Shown one piece after another: positions 8,796 through 16,306 of a DNA stretch of 48,276 nt. The stretch is from NCBI RefSeq assembly GCF_008801935.1, contig NZ_VZOT01000017.1:1-48276 (forward strand), read 5' to 3'. The position numbers and the translations under genes were made by a program. This DNA comes from Comamonas kerstersii (GTDB lineage Bacteria > Pseudomonadota > Gammaproteobacteria > Burkholderiales > Burkholderiaceae_C). Under the pieces are notes generated by a model that did no database searches, was not told the DNA's origin, and saw only the letters and a list, made by a program, of their open reading frames with translations. The first letter of the stretch is position 1, and every line of letters starts with the position of its first letter.

Positions 8796-8871
8796 AGCTG
8801 CCTGCGCTGATAAATGCTTGATTTCAGATATTTTTATATCTCAAACCATTGCCACACCAGCGCTAGATGCT
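8796..8871 (+). repeat. 76-bp dispersed repeat, copy 1
   Basis: Runs from AGCT to GCT over exactly 76 bp, like the copies at 12988, 22230 and 23810. Shared columns include TTCAG at repeat positions 28-32 and GCGC at 65-68. This copy lies between the terminator and the stop codon of the acyl-CoA synthetase gene. Confidence 0.7.
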
Positions 8872-8892
8872 CTCTTTTTAGAAGTTCCGGCT

Positions 8893-10539
8893 TCAGGCCG
8901 CAATCGCCTTGGCCGAGCCGACCTGCTTGCGCAGCTCAAACTTCTGGATCTTGCCCGTGCTGGTCTTGGGCAGCTCACCAAACACCACGGCACGCGGCAC
9001 CTTGTAGCCTGCCAGATGCTGCTTGCAGTGGGCAATGATATCCTGCTCCGTCACCTCCGTGCCAGGCTTGATTTCGAGGAAAGCGCAGGGTGTCTCGCCC
9101 CACTTTTCATCCGGCTTGGCCACCACTGCAGCTGCCAGCACAGCGGGGTGGCGGTAGAGCACGTCTTCCACCTCAATCGAAGAGATGTTTTCACCGCCCG
9201 AGATGATGATGTCCTTGCTGCGGTCCTTGATCTGGATATAGCCATCGGGGTACTGCACGGCCAGGTCTCCGCTGTGGAACCAGCCGCCACGAAAAGCATC
9301 GTCCGTCGCCTTGGGGTTCTTGAGGTAGCCCTTCATGGTGATGTTGCCGCGGAACATGATCTCGCCCATGGTTTCGCCATCCATGGGCACAGGCTGCAGG
9401 GTTTCGGGGTCCATCACGCGCACTTCACGCTGCAGGTGGTAGCGCACGCCTTGACGGGCGTTCAGCCGCGCGCGCTCGCCAATGTCCAGCTGCTGCCAGG
9501 CTTCGTGCTTGGCGCAGACCGTGGCGGGGCCATAGGTTTCGGTCAGGCCATACACATGGGTCAGATCAAAGCCCATGGCTTCCATGCCTTCGATCATCGA
9601 AGCCGGTGGCGCAGCGCCGGCCACCATGGCCTTCACGCCTGCAGGAATGCCTACCTTGAGTTCGGCCGGTGCATTCACCAGCAGCGACTGCACGATGGGC
9701 GCGCCGCAGTAGTGGGTCACGCCATGGTCGCGGATGGCATCAAAAATCGCCTTGGCTTCCACGCGGCGCAGGCAGACGTTCACACCCGCACGCGCTGCCA
9801 CGGTCCAGGGAAAGCACCAGCCATTGCAGTGGAACATGGGCAGCGTCCACAGATAGACGCTGTGCTTGGGCATGTCCCACTCCAGCACATTGCTGATGGC
9901 ATTGATGGCCGCGCCGCGGTGGTGATAGACCACGCCCTTGGGGTTGCCCATGGTGCCGCTGGTGTAGTTCAGCGCAATGGCGTCCCACTCGTCTTCCGGC
10001 ATTTCCCAGGCAAAGTCGGCGTCACCCTGGGCCACAAAGTCTTCGTAGCTGATGCTGCCCACCTGCGTGGCAGCAGGGCCGTAGAGTGCATCGTCCACCT
10101 GAATCACCAGCAGCGGCTCGGTGCAGGTGCGCAGCTTCAGCGCCTTGGCAATCACACCGGTGAACTCGGGGTCTACGATCAGCGCCTTGGCTTCGCCATG
10201 GTCCAGCATGAAAGCCAGTGCCTCGGCATCCAGACGGGTGTTGAGCGTGTTGAGCACGGCACCAGCCATGGGCACGCCGAAGTGGGCTTCCACCATGGGC
10301 GGCGTGTTGGGCAGGATCACGGCTACGGTGTCGTTCTTGCCAATGCCTGCCTTGCGCAGGCTGCTGGCCAGCTGGCGGCAACGCGCATAGGTCTGGCCCC
10401 AGGTCTGGCGCAGATCGCCATGTACGATGGCCAGCCGCTCGGGGTAGACGCTGGCCGTGCGCTCGATAAAGCTCAGTGGGGTCAGTGCGGCAAAGTTAGC
10501 CGCGTTGCGGTCCAGATTCTGCTCGTATTTGCTTGTCAT
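8893..10539 (-). CDS. AMP-binding acyl-CoA synthetase (medium/short-chain fatty acyl-CoA ligase type)
   Basis: A 548-residue ANL-superfamily ligase that activates a carboxylic acid to its acyl-CoA via an acyl-adenylate. The P-loop reads YTSGTMGNPKG, followed by the VYGLTETYGP adenine-binding block, GWFHSGDLA (hinge region) and the C-terminal catalytic lysine in KTSTGKIQKFELR. It resembles the DmdB/medium-chain acyl-CoA synthetase branch; the substrate is not decidable from sequence. The frame is open 14 codons further upstream, but MTSKYEQNLDRN follows AGGAGAACAGGGAG, so the ATG at 10537-10539 is preferred. It is a single-gene unit ending at repeat copy 1. Confidence 0.9.
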   Translation of the reverse strand: MTSKYEQNLDRNAANFAALTPLSFIERTASVYPERLAIVHGDLRQTWGQTYARCRQLASSLRKAGIGKNDTVAVILPNTPPMVEAHFGVPMAGAVLNTLNTRLDAEALAFMLDHGEAKALIVDPEFTGVIAKALKLRTCTEPLLVIQVDDALYGPAATQVGSISYEDFVAQGDADFAWEMPEDEWDAIALNYTSGTMGNPKGVVYHHRGAAINAISNVLEWDMPKHSVYLWTLPMFHCNGWCFPWTVAARAGVNVCLRRVEAKAIFDAIRDHGVTHYCGAPIVQSLLVNAPAELKVGIPAGVKAMVAGAAPPASMIEGMEAMGFDLTHVYGLTETYGPATVCAKHEAWQQLDIGERARLNARQGVRYHLQREVRVMDPETLQPVPMDGETMGEIMFRGNITMKGYLKNPKATDDAFRGGWFHSGDLAVQYPDGYIQIKDRSKDIIISGGENISSIEVEDVLYRHPAVLAAAVVAKPDEKWGETPCAFLEIKPGTEVTEQDIIAHCKQHLAGYKVPRAVVFGELPKTSTGKIQKFELRKQVGSAKAIAA

Positions 10540-10957
10540 CTCCCTGTTCTCCTGTGTGTTTTCTGGATGATGAAAACCCATCTCGATGAGTCCCCCATAC
10601 TTTCCCTAATGCGGCCGCTGAACAACATCCGCAAATACCCGCTGGTGCTACCTCTTTCTGTTGATATGTCGCAATACCAGTCGTTACAGCATCGAGTGAA
10701 ATGGGATCACCATCTGGACTGGTTCTAAAGCAGGCCGTGTAGTGCGATACCTTCAGGGCCACGCATGAACTCGGTACAGGTGGTCGTGCCCTGTTTACAC
10801 AGGCGCCGCTTACACCACTGGGCAGGCCGCCAGGTTTGCACTTGAGATTTGAGACGAGGGGTAAAGCCAATGGCTTTGCAACGAGGTATCAAGCGTGGTG
10901 CTTGCAGTGCTCAACAGGACATGCCCTCAAAAAAGTACAAGCGCTTTGGAGCCACAC
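10540..10957. other. Gene-free divergent promoter region between acyl-CoA synthetase and cytochrome c peroxidase genes
   Basis: No convincing reading frame is seen in these 418 bases. The segment must carry promoters for both flanking genes. I recognise no operator with confidence. GGAG at 10948-10951 is the ribosome binding site of the peroxidase gene. Confidence 0.6.
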
Positions 10958-11974
10958 ATGAAACTGAAACTCCGACCTCTCGTTGCTGCCGCCATGGTGG
11001 TTGTAGGTTTTGCTGCTGCCCCCAGCTGGGCACTGCAGCCTAACAACGAGCCCATCTCCCCCATTGAACCCGCCAAGGTGACCAACCCTGCCCTGGTCGA
11101 GCTGGGCAAGAAGCTGTGGTTTGATCCTCGACTGTCCAAGTCTGGCTTCATCTCCTGCAACTCCTGCCACAACCTGTCCATGGGTGGCAGTGACAACCTC
11201 AAGACCTCCATCGGCCACAACTGGGCGGAAGGCCCCATCAACTCGCCCACGGTGCTCAACTCCAGCATGAACGTGGCCCAGTTCTGGGATGGCCGTGCTG
11301 GCAGTCTGAAAGAGCAGGCCGGTGGCCCCATCGCCAACCCCATGGAAATGGCCTTCACGCACGAGCTGGCCGTGGACATGCTGAACTCCATCCCCGGCTA
11401 CCAGGCGGAATTCAAGCAGGTATTCAACAAGGACAAGATCGACATCGACCAGGTGACCGATGCCATCGCCGCCTTTGAAGAAACCCTGGTGACCCCCAAC
11501 TCCCGCTTTGACAAGTGGCTCAAGGGTGACCAGACCGCGCTGACCAAGGATGAACTCGAAGGCTATGTGCTGTTCCGCGACAGCGGCTGCGTAGCCTGCC
11601 ACAACGGCGTGGCCGTGGGCGGCAACTCCTTCCAGCGCATGGGTCTGGTGGAACCCTACAAGACCGACAACCCCGCTGAAGGCCGCGTGGCTGTGACTGG
11701 TGCCGATGCCGACCGCTTCAACTTCAAGGTACCCACCCTGCGCAACGTGGAGCTGACCTACCCCTACTTCCACGATGGTGCAGCTGACACCCTGAGCGAA
11801 GCTGTGGACACCATGGGCCGCATCCAGCTGGGCAAGAAGTTCACGCCCGAAGAAAACGCCAAGATCGTGGCCTTCCTGAAAACACTGACTGGCGATCAGC
11901 CTCAGTTGACCATGCCTATCCTGCCTCCTTCGAGCGACAAGACACCTCGTCCTGAGCCTTTCGCCAAGAAGTAA
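10958..11974 (+). CDS. ccpA: Di-haem cytochrome c peroxidase
   Basis: A 338-residue periplasmic peroxidase that reduces hydrogen peroxide with electrons from small c-type cytochromes. A signal peptide ends near PSWA|LQ (about residue 26). Two c-type haem motifs are visible: CNSCH at 67-71 (low-potential peroxidatic haem) and CVACH at 211-215 (high-potential haem), with the usual spacing. MGRIQLGKKFT in the C-terminal part likely carries the axial methionine of the second haem. An open frame extends 21 codons upstream, but the ATG at 10958 begins a proper signal sequence and has GGAG upstream. The next gene is an Irr-like Fur-family regulator, fitting oxidative-stress or haem/iron control. Confidence 0.93.
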   Translation: MKLKLRPLVAAAMVVVGFAAAPSWALQPNNEPISPIEPAKVTNPALVELGKKLWFDPRLSKSGFISCNSCHNLSMGGSDNLKTSIGHNWAEGPINSPTVLNSSMNVAQFWDGRAGSLKEQAGGPIANPMEMAFTHELAVDMLNSIPGYQAEFKQVFNKDKIDIDQVTDAIAAFEETLVTPNSRFDKWLKGDQTALTKDELEGYVLFRDSGCVACHNGVAVGGNSFQRMGLVEPYKTDNPAEGRVAVTGADADRFNFKVPTLRNVELTYPYFHDGAADTLSEAVDTMGRIQLGKKFTPEENAKIVAFLKTLTGDQPQLTMPILPPSSDKTPRPEPFAKK

Positions 11975-11985
11975 GGCAGCCTATT

Positions 11986-12006
11986 CACCAGGCCTTGCGC
12001 CTGGTG
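11986..12006 (+). other. Perfect hairpin after ccpA
   Basis: CACCAGGC and GCCTGGTG form a perfect 8-bp stem with a CTTGC loop, 12 bp after the ccpA stop. No T-run follows. It may protect the mRNA 3' end or act with the next hairpin. Confidence 0.5.
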
Positions 12007-12025
12007 TCTGAGACGCTATGACAAA

Positions 12026-12059
12026 GCCGCAAAAGCTGTGCACCACATGCTTTTGCGGC
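12026..12059 (+). terminator. Long stem-loop between ccpA and the Irr-like gene, probable terminator
   Basis: GCCGCAAAAGC pairs perfectly with GCTTTTGCGGC (11 bp) around a 12-base loop, followed by the moderately T-rich stretch CATTGTTTT. It likely terminates or attenuates ccpA transcription before the regulator gene. Confidence 0.55.
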
Positions 12060-12174
12060 CATTGTTTTCCCGGGCCACATGCCTATTCAGACGGGAGCGC
12101 ATGCCAAGCGGTAAGCGCCCGCTGCTGCCCAGCCTTCAGCATGCCCTCTGCTTTCACCAAGGGAAAAAAACACC

Positions 12175-12597
12175 ATGCATTCCACACCAGCACCACTTTC
12201 TCTGCCAGAGCGCCTGCGCGCCGCTGGCATTCTGCCCACGCGCCAGCGACTGGCGATTGCGCAAGTGCTGCTGCAGCAGCCCGTGCACATGTGTGCTGAC
12301 GAGGTGCTGCTGGCCGCGCGCAAGATCTTGCCCACGCTCTCACGCGCCACTGTCTACAACACCCTGCCCGTGATGGTGCAAGGCGGTCTGCTGCGCGCAC
12401 TGCGCATGGATGCAGAGCGCATGATTTATGACTCCCGCGTCGAGGCCCACTCGCACATCTACCATGAGGACACAGGCATAGTGCAGGACCTCGATGCCAG
12501 CGAACTTTCGCTGCCGCATATTCCCTCCCTGCCATCGGACCTGGAAGTCGTCGGCTATGACCTCATCGTTCGCGTGCGAAAGCACACCACCCACTGA
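12175..12597 (+). CDS. Fur-family transcriptional regulator, Irr-like
   Basis: A 140-residue Fur-superfamily regulator. The winged-helix DNA-binding part contains LPTRQRLAIAQVL (20-32) and SRATVYNTLPVMVQGGLLR (56-74). The regulatory domain has H92, H94 and H97 in HSHIYHEDTG, and ends LEVVGYDLIVRVRKH. It lacks the CxxC pairs of typical Fur/PerR/Zur proteins. The overall pattern, including the final Val/Arg-rich strand, is closer to Irr, the haem-responsive iron regulator of alphaproteobacteria; the N-terminal haem regulatory Cys-Pro motif of some Irr proteins is absent. Its neighbours ccpA and a candidate sRNA are plausible targets. The fine function (iron, haem or peroxide sensing) is inference. 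Confidence 0.82.
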   Translation: MHSTPAPLSLPERLRAAGILPTRQRLAIAQVLLQQPVHMCADEVLLAARKILPTLSRATVYNTLPVMVQGGLLRALRMDAERMIYDSRVEAHSHIYHEDTGIVQDLDASELSLPHIPSLPSDLEVVGYDLIVRVRKHTTH

Positions 12598-12832
12598 GCG
12601 AAAACCCTTAAAAACCCATCAAAGCTCTCAGACTTTCAGAAAAACTTCAGAAAACTTTTTTATTTCAGTAATTACTAAAATCAATAAATAATCATTAAAA
12701 ACAATGTATTAAACAAGATTCACCCTCACCTGCCGGCTTAGAAAATTCAACCAGAACAAGTCTTCTATAAGACATCTTTTATGAAATAAAAATTTCCCGC
12801 ACACAGTCGCAAATCCTTCCTACAATCCTGCC
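12598..12832 (+). promoter_or_regulatory. AT-rich leader with promoter-like and ICE-like elements ahead of the sRNA candidate
   Basis: A markedly AT-rich stretch without a gene. TTAGAAAATTC at 12738-12748 resembles a half-degenerate Irr/ICE-type box (TTAGAA-N-TTC). GTCTTCTATAAGAC at 12760-12773 is a small hairpin. TACAAT at 12821-12826 is a good -10 hexamer, but I see no strong -35 at the right distance. Confidence 0.35.
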
Positions 12833-12966
12833 ATCAACTCGCAAACAAGCCCTGCACTTCCAAGTGCATTTCACATGCTTGCAAGCTGGTAGGAACAACA
12901 GAGGAAACGCTCTGAGACTCATCAGAGCGGAGGAGACCAGGCCTGCACCATGCAGGCCTTTTTTTG
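12833..12966 (+). ncRNA. Candidate structured small RNA, about 130 nt
   Basis: A gene-free segment with three consecutive hairpins and a strong terminator. Stems are TGCACTT/AAGTGCA (12853-12868, CC loop), the palindrome GCTTGCAAGC (12877-12886), GCTCTGA/TCAGAGC (12909-12928, 6-nt loop) and the terminator at 12939-12966. Unpaired stretches are GGA-rich (TAGGAAC, GAGGAAA, GGAGGAG), as in CsrA/RsmA-sequestering RNAs, though these could also be mimics of ribosome binding sites. A TACAAT box sits about 7 bp upstream of the proposed start. No coding frame with a sensible start fits. The gene downstream points the other way, so this would be a free-standing transcript. Confidence 0.6.
12939..12966 (+). 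terminator. Strong Rho-independent terminator of the sRNA candidate
   Basis: AGGCCTGCA and TGCAGGCCT pair perfectly (9 bp) around a CCA loop, followed by an uninterrupted T-run. It is too far from the Irr-like gene (about 340 bp) to be its natural terminator. Confidence 0.88.
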
Positions 12967-12987
12967 TCTGTGCAATTCAAAAACAAT

Positions 12988-13063
12988 AGCTACCAGCGCT
13001 TGCCAACAAAGCAATTCAGAATCAAAAGACTCTGAAAGCAAACAGAATCAAGCGCAAGCCGCT
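12988..13063 (+). repeat. 76-bp dispersed repeat, copy 2
   Basis: Exactly 76 bp from AGCTACCAGCGCT to AGCGCAAGCCGCT. The first 13 bases are identical to the copy inside mutL (22230), and the last 14 differ at one base. It sits between the sRNA terminator and the queG stop codon. Confidence 0.75.
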
Positions 13064-13070
13064 CTTGTTT

Positions 13071-14156
13071 TTATTGGTTTGCCTGCGCCAGCGCCCATTG
13101 CACATGCTCGCGCACGATCTCGCTGTCATGGCTGGCACGTTGCTGCAATGCGGTCTGGATGGCTGCCCGGTCATCGGCAGACAGCGCCGTAGTCAACGCA
13201 TTGCCCATGGCCACGGCAATATTGCGCAGCCAGCGCACATGGCCAATGCGGCGAATCGGGCTGCCCTCGGTGCAGCGCAAAAAGGTGGCCTCATCCCAGC
13301 TGAACAGCTGCACCAGGGTGCTGCCCACCATGCCACCACGCACATCAAAGTCCGGCAGGCTGGCGCGCTGGGCAAACTTGTTCCAGGGGCAGGCCAGCTG
13401 GCAGTCATCACAGCCGTAGATGCGATTGGCCAGCAGCGGCCGCAACTCCAGCGGGATGGGACCGTCATGCTCAATGGTCAGATAGGAAATGCAGCGCCGC
13501 GCATCCACGCGATGCGGCGCGACGATGGCTCCCGTAGGGCAGGCGTCCATACAGCTGCTGCAGCTGCCGCAGTGCGCTGTGACGGGGGCAGTTTCCGGCA
13601 GCGCCATGTCCACATAGATCTCGCCCAGGAAAAACATGGAGCCCGCATCGCGGCTGAGCACCAGGGTGTGCTTGCCGCGCCAGCCCTGGCCGCTGCGCCG
13701 GGCCAGTTCGGCCTCCATGACCGGGGCGGAATCCGTAAAGGCGCGGTGGCCCATGGGGCCCAGCTCCTGCGCAATGCGCTCGGCCAGCTTCTGCAGGCGG
13801 CTGCGCAGCACCTTGTGGTAATCCCGCCCACGGGCATAGACCGAAACAATCGCTTCCTGCGGCCTGTGCTGGCGCGCCCATTCCACGGTCTGCCAGTCAT
13901 CCAGCGTGTCGCGCGGCAGGTAGTCCATGCGGGCGGTAATCACACTCACCGTGCCCGGCACCAGCTCCGCCGGACGGGCACGCTTGAGGCCATGGGCGGC
14001 CATGTAATCCATACTGCCGTGAAAACCTGCGGCCAGCCATTGCAGCAGCCCGTCCTCACAAGACGACAAATCCACGCCGGAAACGCCAATTTGGGAAAAT
14101 CCCAGCTCGCGGGCCCAGTCCTGCATCAAAGGAATCAATTGACTGCTGCAAACCAT
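13071..14156 (-). CDS. queG: Epoxyqueuosine reductase
   Basis: A 361-residue cobalamin-dependent iron-sulfur enzyme that reduces epoxyqueuosine to queuosine in tRNA, the last step of queuosine synthesis. Two [4Fe-4S] clusters are marked by C196/C199/C202/C206 (HCGSCSSCMDACPTGAI) and by C249/C252/C256 (CDDCQLACPWN) with C222. The probable catalytic acid is the aspartate in FTDSAPVMEAELA (about 142). A HEAT-like tail follows the clusters. The frame is open well upstream, but MVCSSQLIPLMQDWARELGF is the family-like start. It diverges from tsaE with only 24 bp between the start codons, so at least one promoter must overlap the partner's coding sequence. Confidence 0.93.
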   Translation of the reverse strand: MVCSSQLIPLMQDWARELGFSQIGVSGVDLSSCEDGLLQWLAAGFHGSMDYMAAHGLKRARPAELVPGTVSVITARMDYLPRDTLDDWQTVEWARQHRPQEAIVSVYARGRDYHKVLRSRLQKLAERIAQELGPMGHRAFTDSAPVMEAELARRSGQGWRGKHTLVLSRDAGSMFFLGEIYVDMALPETAPVTAHCGSCSSCMDACPTGAIVAPHRVDARRCISYLTIEHDGPIPLELRPLLANRIYGCDDCQLACPWNKFAQRASLPDFDVRGGMVGSTLVQLFSWDEATFLRCTEGSPIRRIGHVRWLRNIAVAMGNALTTALSADDRAAIQTALQQRASHDSEIVREHVQWALAQANQ

Positions 14157-14180
14157 AACCCACCGATTGTAGAAAGCACC

Positions 14181-14651
14181 ATGCAAGACGAGCGCGTACT
14201 GACCTGGCAAGACGAGACAGCCACTGCGGCTTTTGCGGCCGAACTGGCTGCCATGCCCGAGGTGCGCAATGCCTACATCACGCTGCACGGTGACCTGGGC
14301 GCAGGCAAGACCACGCTGGTGCGCCACCTGCTGCGCAGCCTGGGGGTGCAGGGCCGCATCAAGAGCCCGACCTATGCCGTGGTGGAGCCACACGAAACGC
14401 CGCAGCTGAACATCTGGCACTTTGACTTCTACCGCTTTGACGACCCACGCGAATGGGAAGATGCGGGTTTTAGAGATATCTTCGCCAGTGAAGGACTGAA
14501 ACTGGCAGAATGGCCGGAAAAAGCTGCTTCGCTGACTCCACCAGCGGATCTAGCTATCTATATTGAAGCAATTGACGAAACACAACGCCGTGTCACTTTG
14601 CGCACCAGCACAGAGCGTGGACGGCACATGCTGCAGCACTGGTCACAATGA
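14181..14651 (+). CDS. tsaE: tRNA threonylcarbamoyladenosine biosynthesis ATPase TsaE
   Basis: A 156-residue P-loop ATPase of the TsaBDE complex, which places threonylcarbamoyl on A37 of ANN-decoding tRNAs. Walker A is GDLGAGKTT (37-45). The IKSPTYAVVEPHET and HFDFYRFDDPREWEDAGF blocks are diagnostic, as is the LAEWPEKA segment. Length is normal. The ATG at 14181 lacks a strong ribosome binding site (AGAAAG upstream). It overlaps amiC by 4 bp (ATGA), a common tsaE-amidase arrangement. Confidence 0.94.
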   Translation: MQDERVLTWQDETATAAFAAELAAMPEVRNAYITLHGDLGAGKTTLVRHLLRSLGVQGRIKSPTYAVVEPHETPQLNIWHFDFYRFDDPREWEDAGFRDIFASEGLKLAEWPEKAASLTPPADLAIYIEAIDETQRRVTLRTSTERGRHMLQHWSQ

Positions 14652-16087
14652 GCGAAGACGCCGCGCACCCCCTATTTACCGCTTACCGACCTAACCGACG
14701 CACCCTGCTGCAAGCTGGCAGCCTGGCCCTGCTGCTGGCCGGCAAACAGCACCTGGCCTTTGGAGCCACCATTGTGGCCGTTCGCGTATGGCCGGCCGAA
14801 GACTACTCCCGCGTGACGCTGGAGTCCGATGTGCCGCTGTCTGCCAAACAGACGCTGGTGGATGACCCGCCACGTCTGGCCGTAGACATCGAAGGCCTGC
14901 AACTGAACGGCGAACTCAAGGAGCTGGTCGCCAAAGTCCAGCCTGACGATCCGAATATTGCGGCCATCCGCGTCGGCCAGAACTCGCCCACCGTGGTGCG
15001 CCTGGTGATAGACCTCAAGCAAAAGGCCGTGCCGCAAGTGTTTTCGCTCAAGCCTGTGGCCAGCTACAAGCACCGCCTGGTGTTCGACCTGTATCCCGCC
15101 ACGCCAGTAGACCCGCTGGAGGCCCTGATTCAGGACCGCCTGCGCGATGCAGCAGACCCAACTGCGCCTGCCCCCAGCGCATCATTGCCTGCAGACAGCG
15201 ATGACCCGCTGGCTGACCTGATTGCCAAGCACAGCGGCCCGGACACCCCCGCCGCGCCTGCTCAGCCTCCGGCCGCACCAACCCAGCCCAGCGCCCCTGC
15301 TGCGCCCCCAGCGCCAAGCACAGCCAAAAAGCCTGCGAAGACACCAGGCAATGCCACCAAAACCGATCGCATCATCATTGTTGCGCTGGACCCTGGTCAT
15401 GGAGGCGAAGACCCGGGTGCCATCGGCCCCAAGGGCACGCGGGAAAAAGACGTGGTGCTCCGAATTGCCAAACAGTTGCGCGATCGCATCAACAAAAGCT
15501 CTGTGGGCGGCAACCCCATGCGTGCTTATATGACACGTGATGGCGACTACTTCGTGCCCCTGGGCACACGCGTGCAAAAAGCGCGTCGCGTGCAGGCGGA
15601 CCTGTTCATCAGCATCCACGCAGACGCCTTCACCCGGCCCTCTGCCGCCGGTGCCAGCGTGTTTGCCCTGAGCCAGAAAGGTGCAACCAGCACGGCAGCG
15701 CGCTGGCTGGCGAACAAAGAAAACCAGGCTGACCTCGTCGGTGGCCTCAATGTGCGCAGCCAGGATGCTGCCGTGCAGCAGATGCTGCTGGACATGAGCA
15801 CCACCGCCCAGATCAACCACAGCCTCAAGCTCGGCACCGCACTGCTCACCCAGCTGGGCAGCTTTGCCAAGCTGCACAAGCCACGCGTGGAGCAGGCAGG
15901 CTTTGCCGTGCTCAAGGCGCCAGACATTCCCAGTGTGCTGGTGGAAACGGCCTTCATCAGCAACCCCGGCGAAGAGCAGAAGCTACGCAGCCCGGCTTAC
16001 CAGGCCAAGCTGGCCGATGCACTCATGAAAGGCATCCTGCAGTACTTTGCCAAGCACCCACCCATGCCGCGTTCACGCTCCATCTGA
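14648..16087 (+). CDS. amiC: N-acetylmuramoyl-L-alanine amidase, AmiC type
   Basis: A 479-residue periplasmic amidase that cuts the stem peptide from MurNAc during septum splitting. A twin-arginine signal is indicated by NRRTLLQAGSLALLLAG (residues 16-32). An AMIN domain (about 43-135) targets the septum. An Ala/Pro-rich linker (about 155-240) leads to the Amidase_3 catalytic domain, with zinc-site motifs DPGHGGEDPGA, SIHADAF and LVETAFISN. It is translationally coupled to tsaE and followed by a clear terminator at 16112-16141. Confidence 0.94.
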   Translation: MSEDAAHPLFTAYRPNRRTLLQAGSLALLLAGKQHLAFGATIVAVRVWPAEDYSRVTLESDVPLSAKQTLVDDPPRLAVDIEGLQLNGELKELVAKVQPDDPNIAAIRVGQNSPTVVRLVIDLKQKAVPQVFSLKPVASYKHRLVFDLYPATPVDPLEALIQDRLRDAADPTAPAPSASLPADSDDPLADLIAKHSGPDTPAAPAQPPAAPTQPSAPAAPPAPSTAKKPAKTPGNATKTDRIIIVALDPGHGGEDPGAIGPKGTREKDVVLRIAKQLRDRINKSSVGGNPMRAYMTRDGDYFVPLGTRVQKARRVQADLFISIHADAFTRPSAAGASVFALSQKGATSTAARWLANKENQADLVGGLNVRSQDAAVQQMLLDMSTTAQINHSLKLGTALLTQLGSFAKLHKPRVEQAGFAVLKAPDIPSVLVETAFISNPGEEQKLRSPAYQAKLADALMKGILQYFAKHPPMPRSRSI

Positions 16088-16111
16088 CGGAACGTTGCAA
16101 CCGCTCTCCCC

Positions 16112-16141
16112 AAAACCCACGCCTGAAAACGTGGGTTTTTT
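16112..16141 (+). terminator. Rho-independent terminator after amiC
   Basis: AAAACCCACG and CGTGGGTTTT pair over 10 bp with a CCTGAAAA loop, followed by further T residues. Confidence 0.88.
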
Positions 16142-16306
16142 GCATCTTGCATCCATGCTTTCTCCTCCCGCACGGCTTGATGCAAGACGGCATGTGGCTC
16201 ATGCCGATGCCTTCTGACACTGTTTGACAAACACATGCTCTTTGATGTCAGAGAATTAATAAAAACAAAAAACCAAACAACTCAATTCAAATAATTTATA
16301 AGCCCC

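Noticed and set aside
12018..12373. Small open frames across the ccpA-regulator gap
   Set aside because: They overlap the Irr-like gene in another frame, are Cys/Ser/Pro-rich and have no start signal.
14548..14582. CTAGCTATCTATATTGAAGC in tsaE resembles the dispersed repeat
   Set aside because: Only the AGCT word and an A/T-rich context match; there is no AGCGCT core or TTCAG block at the right distance, and the protein text (DLAIYIEAIDE) is normal for TsaE.
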